Source of the DNA: Bathymodiolus brooksi
Lineage: Eukaryota > Mollusca > Bivalvia > Mytilida > Modiolidae
Length of the DNA: 64,000 nucleotides
Direction of reading: 5' to 3'
NCBI GenBank assembly: GCA_963680875.1
Contig: OY804579.1
Span: 18,213,804 to 18,277,803, forward strand
Positions 46,401-58,900 of the stretch are shown here, piece after piece. The translations under genes were made by a program, and so were the position numbers. How positions within the stretch are numbered: the stretch's first letter is position 1; each line of letters begins with the position of its first letter. A model generated the notes under the pieces. That model worked only from the letters and a program-made list of their open reading frames with translations. It was not told the origin of the DNA and made no database searches.

Positions 46401-46885
46401 ACACAAGTGGAGGGATAGAAATATTCTCCAATATCTCCCTACTACCACACAAGTAGAGGAATAAAAATATTCTCCAATATCTCCCTACTACCACACAAGT
46501 AGAGGAATAAAAATATTCTCCAATATCTCCCTACTACCACACACGTGGAGGAATAAAAAGATCTCCAATATCTCCCTACTACCACACACGTGGAGGGATA
46601 GAAATGTTCTCCAAAATCTCCCTAATACCACACACGTGGAGGGATAGAAATGTTCTCCAAAATCTCCCTAATACCACACAAGTGGAGGGATAAAAATGTT
46701 CTCCAAAATCTCCCTACTACCACACAAGTGGAGGGATAAAAATGTTCTCCAAAATCTCCCTACTACCACACACGTGGACGGATAGAAATGTTCTCCAAAA
46801 TCTCCCTACTACCACACACGTGGAGGGATAAAAATGTTCTCCAAAATCTCCCTACTATCACACAAGTGGAGGGATAAAAATATGT
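43490..46885. repeat. 3.4 kb minisatellite, 45-46 bp unit, roughly 75 copies
   Basis: The unit reads CTCCAATATCTCCCTACTAC + CACACACGTGGAGGGATAGAAATGTT with variants. Main variants: ACACGTGGAGG (contains the palindrome CACGTG), ACAAGTAGAGG and ACAAGTGGAGG, combined with either GGGATAGAAATGTT or GGAATAAAAAGAT. Around 44933-45530 a five-unit block repeats at 227 bp. Frames of 60-77 codons on the minus strand are repeat artefacts. It lies in the spacer between the coiled-coil locus and the amine oxidase gene. Confidence 0.95.
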
Positions 46886-47310
46886 TCTCAGTTTCTCAAC
46901 TTACATAAAATCTACCAAAATAACAATAAAATAACAATTATATTTACTTTTTTTACTTTTTTTATTTGATTTCATTAAAAAATTATGTTGCTTAAAATAG
47001 TATCATTTAACAAAAATATATTTAACAAGACAATGTCATGTATTATATACATTCAGGTTGTACTATATTTTAAATACACCAACCCAGCATACAATAAAAA
47101 ATATATCATTAAATACACAGCATACAGAGCAGAACAATTGTACTTGATTTGTAAAGATATTAGAAAGTTTAATGTGATGTACCATAAGTACTACACTACA
47201 GTAATTGTCACACAATAACAGAGTAATATCAGATTTATATATAATATTACAGCAGTTCCCTCTCACCTCAAGCCACCTCTCTTATCAGGCCATATTTCAG
47301 ATTGGTTTGG
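46886..47310. other. Non-coding spacer
   Basis: AT-rich, T-runs and A-runs. Nothing recognised. Confidence 0.5.
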
Positions 47311-47312
47311 TT

Positions 47313-47985
47313 TGGTTGGTTTATAGTGTTTCATGCCACTTTATAAGAATAATAAGAATAAGAAAACTTTATTTTGATTCGGCACATAATAAAACAGTAC
47401 AACATAAGCTTTTTACCGAATATACATTAACAATAAAACAATACAAGTCACATGCAAAGTTACAAACTAAAATAAGCTAAGACATACAGGCATAAAAAGG
47501 AGGACTGTGTATAGATCTGAACAAGAACCCACGTGGCAAGTGCCTCTTTGGACTCTTGTTCAAGATCCACACACAGATGCTCAAACATAAAGCAGCATTT
47601 AAAAAAGAAGCAGCAGGTAAAAAAAAAAAAAAATAATAATACTGAATACTTAAAACTGGTACTAACATAATCAGTAAAAGCAGCACTTGTCTAACTAAAA
47701 AATCAAAGAATATGAAATTTTCAAGCCAAACTAAAAAAAATTAAATAAACTTTCAATTATATTTCAGTTATATTGTGGCAGTCAGTTTTATTGGTGAAGG
47801 AAACCGGAGTACCCAGAGAAAACCACGGACCTGTCGCAAGTAACTGACAAACTTTATCACATAATGTTGTATCGAGTACACCTCGCTATGAACGGGGTTC
47901 AAACTCACAACGTTAGTGGTGATAGGCACCGATTGCACAGGTAGTTGTAAATCCAACTACCATATGATCATGACCACGATGGCCC
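47313..47985 (-). repeat. V-SINE split by a ~400 bp LINE-like fragment
   Basis: The SINE start (AGTGTTTCATGCCACTTT, ends 47342) is separated from its remainder (CAATTATATTTCAGTTATATTG, from ~47750; V-domain; B-box complement GGGGTTCAAACTC; end CATGACCACGATGGCC) by 47343-47748. ACTTT is duplicated at both junctions. The insert begins ATAAGAATAATAAGAATAAG and TTTATTTTGATTCGGCAC, i.e. a reversed LINE-like 3' tail. Confidence 0.7.
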
Positions 47986-47989
47986 TGCT

Positions 47990-49900
47990 ATATTTCACAT
48001 CCACTGAGATAGTTAAATACTGGTAAATTGTCCCCTAAGAGAGAGACCATCGCTCTTATAAAGCCACTTATTTATGGAAGAAAGGCGTGTCTTAAAGAGG
48101 GGGACTACATTATTCATTATTATATGACAGGCGCTTTTACTTTAATTTCATTGGCCAACCCTTTAGCACCTGTCTTCTAAGTTTTATAATCACTCCTGTA
48201 TCTAACAAGGTGAATATAAGAATTGAACACCTGACACAGAGCCTAAAAATATACAAGGCAGGTTAATATAATATTCCACCATTTGGCACAGAGCCGAAAT
48301 ATGTACAGCTCAGGTGAATATAAGATTTGATCATCTGGCAAAGAGCCAAAAAATATATAGGTCAGGTTAATATAAAATTCTAACATCTGGCACAAAGCAC
48401 AGGAAGAAATTTACAAAGATTTAAAACTCTTCATATTTTCTTAGCAAAACTTATCTTTGAATCATATAATAAAGAAATTGATGGTAATGACTTGATTTCC
48501 ACTGATATCATGATTTACAACCCCCAGAAACATGATAGTCACTTCAACTCTGTCTCTGTAAAATTTATATATCCTTACATCATTTTGACTGAATTTAAAA
48601 CGAAAAGAACTATTTTGTTTCCTTTTTCTATAATTATTGTTGGATTTTATTTTTCTTGTTCCTCATAAATTAATTGTCATACTACACAAAGACCACATCT
48701 ATAAACAACAGGGCTGATTCATTGATCACAATCTCTGTTAAACTAGAAAGAGATTTTACAAAGTGATATTTCTTTTTAAAAGAAACATAATCGATTGTCT
48801 GAAACATATACCGTTTCTTGCTTCTTTAGTCATCAAATTATTCATATAGTATTTCTAGTGAATTCATTCTTTGACTAATTGCAACTATTATGAATCAAAT
48901 AGTTATTTACAATTTATTATATAATTGCACCAGAATAAAAGTAAGGCTGAGGTATGCCCTACATCCATGTTAACCATGTATATGAGACTAAAAATAACAG
49001 CTCTGAAGAACATATTTATAAAGGATTCATTTCTATACCTGTCATCACAAGAGTAGCCTACCAAATAAATAAAAGTAGATTTTTATATATTTTAAAATAG
49101 CTATTTCAAGGCAAAGTTACAAATAAAGGAATTCATTTTCACATCATATATCACAGAATAATCAAGAGAGTATAGGTTACACCCACATCATACAAAGCAG
49201 TTATGAACTTTCCGCATCCTTTCATCACACATACAAGGTATTCATATCATAAAAAAAAACTATGGAATAGAGGTTTAGAGCTTAGGGTTATGATGGAATA
49301 GAAAAATGTTTTTACTTTACATTAAGTTAAAAAGGAAAGGGTGCATGAAAGTATAGCAAGGGGAGAAAAACTTTAAACTTCCGGAAAAGGAGGGATAGAA
49401 TATGTTTGTTATTTACAAGTAGTATAGGTCTAGAGAATTGAATTCCATTTTTTGCAATTATCTCCCCTTTTGAGACTTTTTTTTTTCATTTTTAGTAATT
49501 CATTTCTACCAAATATAAGAGCCTAATTCCTTTCTTAATTGATTATTAAATTTGGAATACACACACACACATTGCATAATTCTACAAAAGATTAACACAA
49601 AATTTTAAAAAACCGGAGACAAAAATATGACAATAAAGACACAAAACCATACAATGATAATATACATAGACCACTCTAAATATACAAACGTAATTGAGAT
49701 TACATGATCCACAAGATCCCGGGCTGTTATTAGTGTTAAAAAATTATACCTGTATATTCATTTTCTTATTTTCAAGTGACTGAAATCATGTTGACACACC
49801 AAATAAAAATATTCCAAATATTCCACAAGATAAATCGGTAAGCAAAACAGCAAAAAATAAAAATAAGACACTATAGTGCATAGTGAGTCCAACTCAAAAT
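47990..49900. other. Spacer downstream of the amine oxidase gene
   Basis: Includes a ~62 bp degenerate tandem repeat (48209-48420; landmarks TCTGGCACAGAGCC-like and CAGGT(T/G)AATATAA, about four copies). A short CA tract is at 49560. The rest is AT-rich and holds the amine oxidase 3' UTR (minus strand, below 49901). No other coding sequence. Confidence 0.5.
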
Positions 49901-52900
49901 TCATTTTCGAATTTTATAATAATACACTGCAAACAATAAAGATGATCCAATGACAGTTCCTATCCCCATTGAAAACTTTAGATAAGAATAAGACCGTTTT
50001 GTTGGCATTTTGTTAGTAGATACTGTGAATGCATCCTGCATTTCTTCATAATCAATAGCTTGAGGGTGAAATCTATAAATAACCTCTAACGCCGCTCTCT
50101 TTCCTGCCTGCACTGCTCCATTCATAAAGCCACACCATCTAGTGGCAGATTCTGAACCCGCAAAATATATTCTGAAAAAATATGGTGCTTTAATTATAGT
50201 TTGGACAGAGTATATTAACATCTACATTCTTTACATTTATTGATAAAAAAACATTTTAATGCAAGGATATTTAAATTCCTTATCATAAGCTAATGTACAG
50301 AAAAGTAACTTCAACAATGCAATGATATCAGGCTCACGAAAAGCTATGACATCTTGTCAAAGATTAATACACAGACAAATCAACAGGCTCAAAGAAAGTC
50401 ATATAACCATACTTAACAAAAGACAAGTAATAAATCTTCTAAGTTGAAGGAAAGTAATGTCATTTTGTAAAATCTTAATACCAGTATGCAGCCAGGTCAT
50501 TGTGCCTAAGGATAGTTAAATTATTTTGTCAACAGTTTATTGTTAAACAGTCAAGTCATCACACTCAAGAAAAGTCATATCATTAGGCTAATAAAAAAAG
50601 TCATGCTGTCTTGTCAATTACATTATTGTTTTTAATAGAAATGTCAAATTGGGTTTTATGTCACACTGACAGATAATTTTCAGTATCAGTCAGTCCGTTG
50701 ATATTTAAAATATCATTCTTGAAACTTGAAACTTTATTAAATACTGTATAACCGGTAATTTCTGCGGTGTGAAATTTCTGCAGTTTTGGTCTAAAAAGAA
50801 GACATTTAATTTTTGCAGATTGAAAATCTCGGCACCGAAAAAAAATTGTTTCTATTACAGGAAGCAACAACTGAAGCGATGTTACGATAAACAACTGGTG
50901 CACAGGACAGTGGTTCTTAGAAGTAAAAACATATTTAGTTCTTTGGAAAGTTTTCAAAGGTTACAGCTTCTGAATACGCATTTGGTTAACTTCAAATTTG
51001 TCTTAAGAAACTATTTGTTCACTGTTTTCTCGATCTAGATTGTAAACAGGAAATACAAAGTCAACAGTTGGATTGATATCGGTATAATTTTTGATATTTC
51101 GGATATATATTTTTCATGTCGAATTTTCATACTTTATATCATATAGCAATTTTTTAAAAAGAATTATGATTAGAAACAATTATATTCAATTCTTTTAGTA
51201 TAATGTAGATATAAAAACTTGGGTTAACCGGAATTCTACTACCAGTACATTTCTATCTGTTTGGTTTTTAGATGAACCCTGAGATCACACAGTTTGATAT
51301 TATTAAATCGAAACTACTACAACAATAAAAAAAAACACTAATGTTAATTTATGTAATAACAATTTTAAACATTGCTCTAATAAACTTTATTATGATTGTA
51401 AACATTTAATCATGTGATTGTTTCAATTATTGTCGGTGTCAGCTTGATACAATCGTATTTCTTTATCTGGATTAATTGTAATATTAACAATTAAAAATCA
51501 TCATGTCACAGCTAAATAACCTTTAATTCATGTTGTGTAAACACTTATAAAGTACCAGTTGTTTTTATCTGGATATAGTAATTAGGACTAATTAAATATT
51601 TGACACTTACGGTGGAGTATGGAGTTGGAGTTAGAGTTTGAAAAGGTATTTTGTACGGGACATTAAACATTTATTTTACATAATATTCTGCAATTTTAAT
51701 TTCTGCGGTCTGGAGTTGACCGCAGAATACCGCAGAAATTACCGGTTATACAGTATCTCAGTCGCAGATAACTGCGAAACAGGAGACAAAATACATACAA
51801 TCACATACAAACAAACAGCTAAACAGAGATTAGACAACAATCTAATTATTCAATTGACAAGACTCACTACCTTTAAACATATATATAGATATAACTGGCC
51901 TAATAATATCTCTCGACCAGCACGTGCTGATTTTGTAAATCTTTCACGTGGTCATTACAAATTGATCCCTTAGTGGCATTGATGTTACAGACATATTTCA
52001 AAACAGTGGTGATGTTTTTCTAACATATAGAGAAAATCTATTCAAAAGTGGAATATTACAGTGCGACAATAAACCTTACATTTTATGATTAGTGGGTACA
52101 TCAATGAAGTAAGTCGGAATAAATTTTGAACGCATCTGTACTAGTGTCGGATTTTTACAAACAAACAAATAGTGAAATTCATTACCAATCAATTGATCTT
52201 CACATAAAGTGCAATATCTCTCATCTGATGGTATATTCCGCCATCTTCCGGTTTCGATGGGGAGTTTTAAGTTTACAGGTACGTAATTTACTTATAGATA
52301 CTCTGTTAATCGCTGTGAATTTTAACAGATATGGCTCAATGAGATCAAAGATAAAATGTACAAATTACTGATCAAAACAAAATACAAAGACAAGTCATCA
52401 GACTCAGAGAAATGAAATACTTGGTCCAGATCAATACAAGATTAGCATAGCAAAATAACCTATTTTGTCACAGTGGTGAATTAAGAGCATAGTATAGTAC
52501 ATGTAATTTGAAATGGTTACCTACAAAATATACATTCAATTGGATTTTGGAACTGTTTTGACAGGGTGGTATTTTCTGTTTTTTCTATTAGATTTTGGAA
52601 CTGTTCTGACAGGGTGGTATTTTCTGTTTTTTCTATTAGATTTTGGAACTGTTCTGACAGGGTGGTATTTTCTGTTTCTTTCTCCTCATTTTACTACTAC
52701 AACTTACACACATGATAGATTAAAGATGCTTAAAACATGTGAATTAATTGTCAACTGAAACGACAAAAACATTTAATTACCTGTCAAAGGAATCACGTAA
52801 TCCACTAGCAAAATAAGGCATGGATCCAGGTGCTGCACTGCAGATAGGGCTACCTTCAATGTAAGGTTCCAATCCCCAGTCTTTTTCCCTGTAATCTTTG

Positions 52901-55900
52901 TATTTCCAAACATCTTCACCAAAAAATTCAGACAAACTTTTCAATATTGCAGACTGTCTATCTTCTGACTTTTTTTGAAAGAAAACAAATCAATCAGCAC
53001 AATCTTTATGTTTTTATACATTAATTGAAAAAAGTGCAATTTTTATCTCAAAGAAATCAAAATCATTCACAAAGTAGGTAAAAAGATTAAAAATTTGATC
53101 TCTACGCTGACATTGTTTCAACAAAATGTAAATAAATAAGTCATATGTGTTAATCCTTCAAAACTTGGGAATGGGAGAACTCGGTCTGATGGAGGTGAAC
53201 GCAGAGGAGGGATTTTGTGTAACACATAGAAGCAATGTACTTGTACATGTATTTAGATGTCATTGATGATTCTTGTTCGCATCTAAATGAACAAAACGAT
53301 GAAAATTCACATAAATCATATTCATTTCTTTAAGGCCACCTAGGTTTTCTTGGCTGTGATCGAATGGTAGTTAGATTGACATCTTTCCATGCAATCACAG
53401 CCTAAACGACTAAAGTTCTGAGTTTGATTCTTGCTCTGATGAAGTGTCCTCAATACAACTTTATACAGTAAAGTATGACAGTGACTTGCACTAGGTGGTT
53501 GGTTTTCTACAGGTACTTCACTCTTCTTCATAAATAAAGTAGAACAAAGCAGCATAGCTGAAATATTGTTGAAAGTGACTTTAAACATACAATAGTCATA
53601 TTTATTGTGTAAAGCTGTATTGTCCTAAATAATTCTGTGAGATGTTTTGTTGCTGAGAGATTTTTCTTGTCAATAAATTTTTGCTTCTACATGTACTTCA
53701 GATTACCTGCTAAGCTTGCAGGCATGGAGGAAATATTACCTGAAGATGAGAATGAAAGACAAAGTTTACTACAATGTCTTCAAATATCACCAATTAATTA
53801 ATATTAGTGTAAAATGAGTCCAGAAATAGTGGAAACTGGTCCTGTTTGAGCAAATTTTCTACAGATCAGTGAACAAAGGTCTTGCTTGAGAAAATTTTGT
53901 ACTTCTACATACAAGTTGAACTGTAAAATCCAGAATTTCAATAAAAACAGAATTAGGTTTCTACTAATTATACGATGGTTGACACAAATGGTCTAATTAA
54001 TAAAGTACCCACTGATTGTTGCTGCCACTGAACTGCTTGTTTGCCACCTACAAATCCTACTAGTGCAGCATTTCCTTTAGATGTGGTGGCATCATAGACA
54101 ATACTTAGTGGTCCTTCATCACAACCCTCCATATCTGTTTTTCCTCCAATAGTCACAATCTCTCCAGATTGTCCAGCTTCTCTCCAAAAAGCCTGTAAGT
54201 ATACTGATTTAACTATTTAATGTGAGCAATGTACTGCACTCTGCTTGTATCTGTACGAGGCTTTCAATTTAATAATAAATACGAAGGGATTCCTTTTATA
54301 GAAAGGGTAAATAAAACATGACGGAAAATAAATTATTCAGATGAACACAGACAAATGTGGACATTTCGAAAAATTTGTAATATTTCCCATAAATAAATTA
54401 CTTTATAATATATGAAAAAAGAACTAATTCAAATAGTTTTAAATCCAATTAACTGCAGATTTGTTTCAGAAATATCATGAATTTATAAGAGAGAGTGAGT
54501 GAACGATCAATGAAAGTGTTTATAACTATTGTATGTAACATATTCCTGAAACTGTCATTTGCTTATCAAAATGTAAAAACCAGACTTGTCGGGTATGGAA
54601 ACTTTACATGAGAACATAATCTTTTTAGGAAACTAAGATTGGCAGGTTGGATTTGAGATCAGACTTAAAACTTACTTTATCATATGTAATAATAGCTTTG
54701 TTCAGTAAACTTACTTTATCATACGTCATAATAACTTCGTTCAGTAAACTTACTTTATCATACGTCATAATAACTTCGTTCAGTAAACTTACTTTATCAT
54801 ACGTAATAATAACTTTGTTCAGTAAACTTACTTTATCATACGTAATAATAACTTTGTTCAGTAAACTTACTTTATCATACGTAATAATAACTTTGTTCAG
54901 TAAACTTACTTTATCATAAGTAATAATAACTTTGTTCAATAAACTTACTTTATCATAAGTAATAATAACTTTGTTCAGTAAACTTACTTTATTATACGTA
55001 ATAATAACTTTGTTCAGTAAACTTACTTTATCATATGTAATAATAACTTTGTTCAGTAAACTTACTTTATCATACGTAATAATAACTTTGTTCAGTAAAC
55101 TTACTTTATCATATGTAATAATGATTTTGTTCAGTAAACTTTCTTTATCATATGTAATAATAACTTTGTTCAGTAAACTTACTTTATCATACGTAATAAT
55201 AGCTTTGTTCAGTAAACTTACTTTATCATACGTAATAATAACTTTGTTCAGTAAACTTACTTTATCATATGTAATAATAACTTTGTTCAGTAAACTTACT
55301 TTATCATACGTAATAATATCTTACTTTATCATACGTAATAATAACTTTGTTCAGTAAACTTACTTTATCATACGTAATAATAACTTTGTTCAGTAAACTT
55401 ACTTTATCATACCTAATAATAACTTTGTTCAGTAAACTTAGTTTATCATACGTAATAATTACTTTGTTCAGTAAACCTACTTTATCATATGTAATAATAA
55501 CTTTGTTCAGTAAACTTACTTTATCATATGTAATAATAACTTTGTTCAGTAAACTTACTTTATCATATGTAATAATAACTTTGTTCAGTAAACTTACTTT
55601 ATCATACGTAATAATAACTTTGTTCAGTAAACTTACTTTATCATACGTAATAATAACTTTGTTCAGTAAACTTACTTTATCATACGTAATAATAACTTTG
55701 TTCAGTAAACTAATTGGCATTCTCTTCATTATTTCAGTTTTTGGTGCAGGAAGACTTGGCTGGAAATTCATCTTATCTGTGAACAGTTTGTTCATATAAT
55801 AATTGTCACATAAAAACTCCATAAACAATCATGAAAAAACTGTTTCAAAATTTAAAATAGTGTATTATTTGTGTCTATCACAAACAAGGGTCTGGATTTT

Positions 55901-58900
55901 CAATGCGATATGTTGTGTTCTTCTTTTGTGTTCAGTGAATTAAGGAGAGAGATGATTGTTTGTTTTGTTGATATTGGTGGAATTGTTGACCATCACTGTT
56001 CAAAAATTCTTTTCATAATTGATTATGTAATCTTATGCTATAAATGTCTATATAAATATATGACCCCACGATGACCTTTATACCTTTAAGAAATTTTCAA
56101 CAAAACACTGTTGCATTCTTGTAATTCATCAATTTCATTAAAAGAAAGTATTATATATTTCCAGATGAGCAGAGAATGGTTGAGACTATATTGTAAAATG
56201 TTATTTTGATAAAAATGGCAGATTTCAAGAATGAGATGAGGTGATACAAAAATATATATTAATACACATAAATTGACTCTACATTGAAAGAGTAATGACA
56301 TAATTTAATTTGGAGGCATAAATACAAAGTTCCATCATTATCAACGGAAACAATATTAAAACGTACTAAGGGGCCATCATGGCCATGATCGTATGGTAAT
56401 GGGATTTTTAACTACCAATGAAATCAGTGTCTATCACCACTGATGCTGTGAGTTCGAATCTCGATCAGGGCGAGGTGTACAACATTATGTGATAGTTTAT
56501 CAGTGTCTTGCAACAGGTCGGTGGATTTCTCTGGGTCCTCCAGTTTCCTCCACTAATAAAACAGACAGCTGCGAAATAACTGAAATATAGTTGAAAGTGG
56601 CATTAAACACCAACAAACAAACAAACAAACAAACAATTAAAAGTACTTACATGTCATATTAGGGGGTGTGGCTATTATCACAGATTTACATTTAAATACG
56701 GCACCATTTAGTGTTTTAACCGTTACAAAATCTTTTGTCTGAAAATAAATCAAGAATAAAAACTGTTAAACGTTTTCTACACAAAACATGTATCGCTACT
56801 TCTTTTAATAATATATGGACAGACTGACAAGTATAAAAAAACAAGCTCCATTTTTAACTATTTGCTGATCGGCCAAGAAAGACTGGATTCAATTTATATG
56901 AAAGATGAGAACAAATCATATTTATCTACAGCTCTACACAGACTGGACTAGATTTAGCCATCATTCTTATAAATATGAGTAATAAAAACAATAAATATGA
57001 GATTCATGCTATATTGCATACTGTTAATATCAAATCTAGAATTTAGGAACAGTTGCAAATAATAAGAATTCATAAATTTGAAATACTAAAATTGGTTTAT
57101 TTTGTGTACAACGATAAAAAGATTTATAAATCTTGAAAATCAGGTTCTGGAAAAATGCAAATCTAAGTTAAAATCTAAATTAATCTGGTTCTTTTCTCAT
57201 TTATGACTTATCACCAGATTTTGTAACAAGAGTATCATGATGGGGGCCACATGTGGAGGAGGAACTGCTTACCTTTCCAAAGCATGAGTACACCCTCGGA
57301 TTTAATTTCCTGTGTATTGTTTTGTAGAACATTGTTTGTCCTTTTGTCCTTTCTCTTTTTGCCATTATATTGTCTGTCCTTCTTCGATTTACTTCTTCTG
57401 ATTACCCTTTGGTATCTTCAAACTCTTCTTAAGGGGGTACCATACACTACAGGGAGATAACTCTTTAAAATCAGTTGAACGTTTTGATCATATGATGTTT
57501 GTATGCAGATTTCAAGCATCTCGGTGATCAAAACCACAGAGAGAAAAGCTGATATGTGGCTAGTGAATTTATAGCTCTGAGTCTGTTGGTTGGAATTTGT
57601 TAAAATTATGATATTTATTACAGTGGATATATTCAAACACACTGCCAAAAAAATAAGAAAATTAAACGAGCAGATCTAATTTTACCTGAAGTGTATGGTT
57701 CCACCTTTATTAAAACAATATTATAAAATTTAGTTAAATTTCATCTAGAGTTGTTTAGTATTGACAGATTGATTGTTTATTAATATAATTAAAATCAGAT
57801 CTCCTCACTTGCAGCTGCATCATGTACTGTAATAAAAATGTAAGTAACTATAAGAAATATAACATACTTGTTCTATACTGATTACTGGGTGACCTAGTTT
57901 CACAGCACCCTTTCCTAGTTTTTCTGCCAATCTGATGGAAATCTGTTGTGCTCCTCCCTACATTTAGAAAAGATCAAAAATGAAATATCAAGTATCTCTT
58001 CCACAAACTGAATTATCTATATTTAAATACAGCCTCAAGTGAAATGTAACAAGGGACAAGTTAAAAGTAAATATATTTCATCTTCAATGTTAATTTTGCA
58101 TTAATTGCAAATTCAATTTAGAAAGGAAAAGATCATCTCATTTTATTTCCAAAAGAAGATAGTGGCATAGCAAAAAATAAAATGCAGAAAGGTAAATCTA
58201 GGCCAGAATCTTAACAAGCAAATTAAAAGCTATATTTTGCATTTTGTGATACATGTCCATGTAGAAGCTTTTGCACAAATGCTACAGTAAATTGAGTAAT
58301 ATAATGTTATGGTTATGGTGTTTAATGCCACTTTCAACAATATTTCAGTTATATCGTGGTGGTCAGTTTTATTGGTGGAGAAAACCTGAATACCTGGAGA
58401 AAACCACACACCTGCTGCAAGTCACTGACAAATTTATCACATAATGTTGTATCGAGTACACCTCGCCATGAGTGGGATTCGAACTCACAACGTTAGTGGT
58501 GATATTGACAGAGTAATTTAAAATGAAAATACATGTAACAATAATAAATAACATTAAATCAATTTTATTAGAGAGACAACAAACTATTTTATTTTAGATT
58601 CATAAACCAGACAAAATTGTATTTTCTACAGCAAAATAAAGCAGTAGTGCATGTTTCATATTTCAAACATATGTGCTGAGGTTCAGTTTTGGAGTCCATC
58701 AATATCCATCAAAATATCTATATCCTTTCACCTGCTATCAAGTGAGTGAGTGAGTGATTGTTGTTTAATGCCAACTCAGCAATTTTTCAGCTATATCATG
58801 GTGAGAACAAGTTAATTTTCAATGAGATGATGATAAGTTTCGCTTTGTACTAGACCAACATGCTTAGTTGGATTCTTATAGTGCTAGCTCACTGAAACAA

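Noticed and set aside
43490..46885. CRISPR-like array
   Set aside because: Units are directly adjacent with no unique spacers, and the window is eukaryotic.
50769..51038. 89-codon plus-strand frame
   Set aside because: Inside the 27 bp TIR element in an intron; composition is not protein-like and no family is recognised.
54647..55799. Plus-strand frames of up to 150 codons in the 39 bp array
   Set aside because: Antisense of the exon 8-derived repeat; the minus strand is the coding strand of the amine oxidase.
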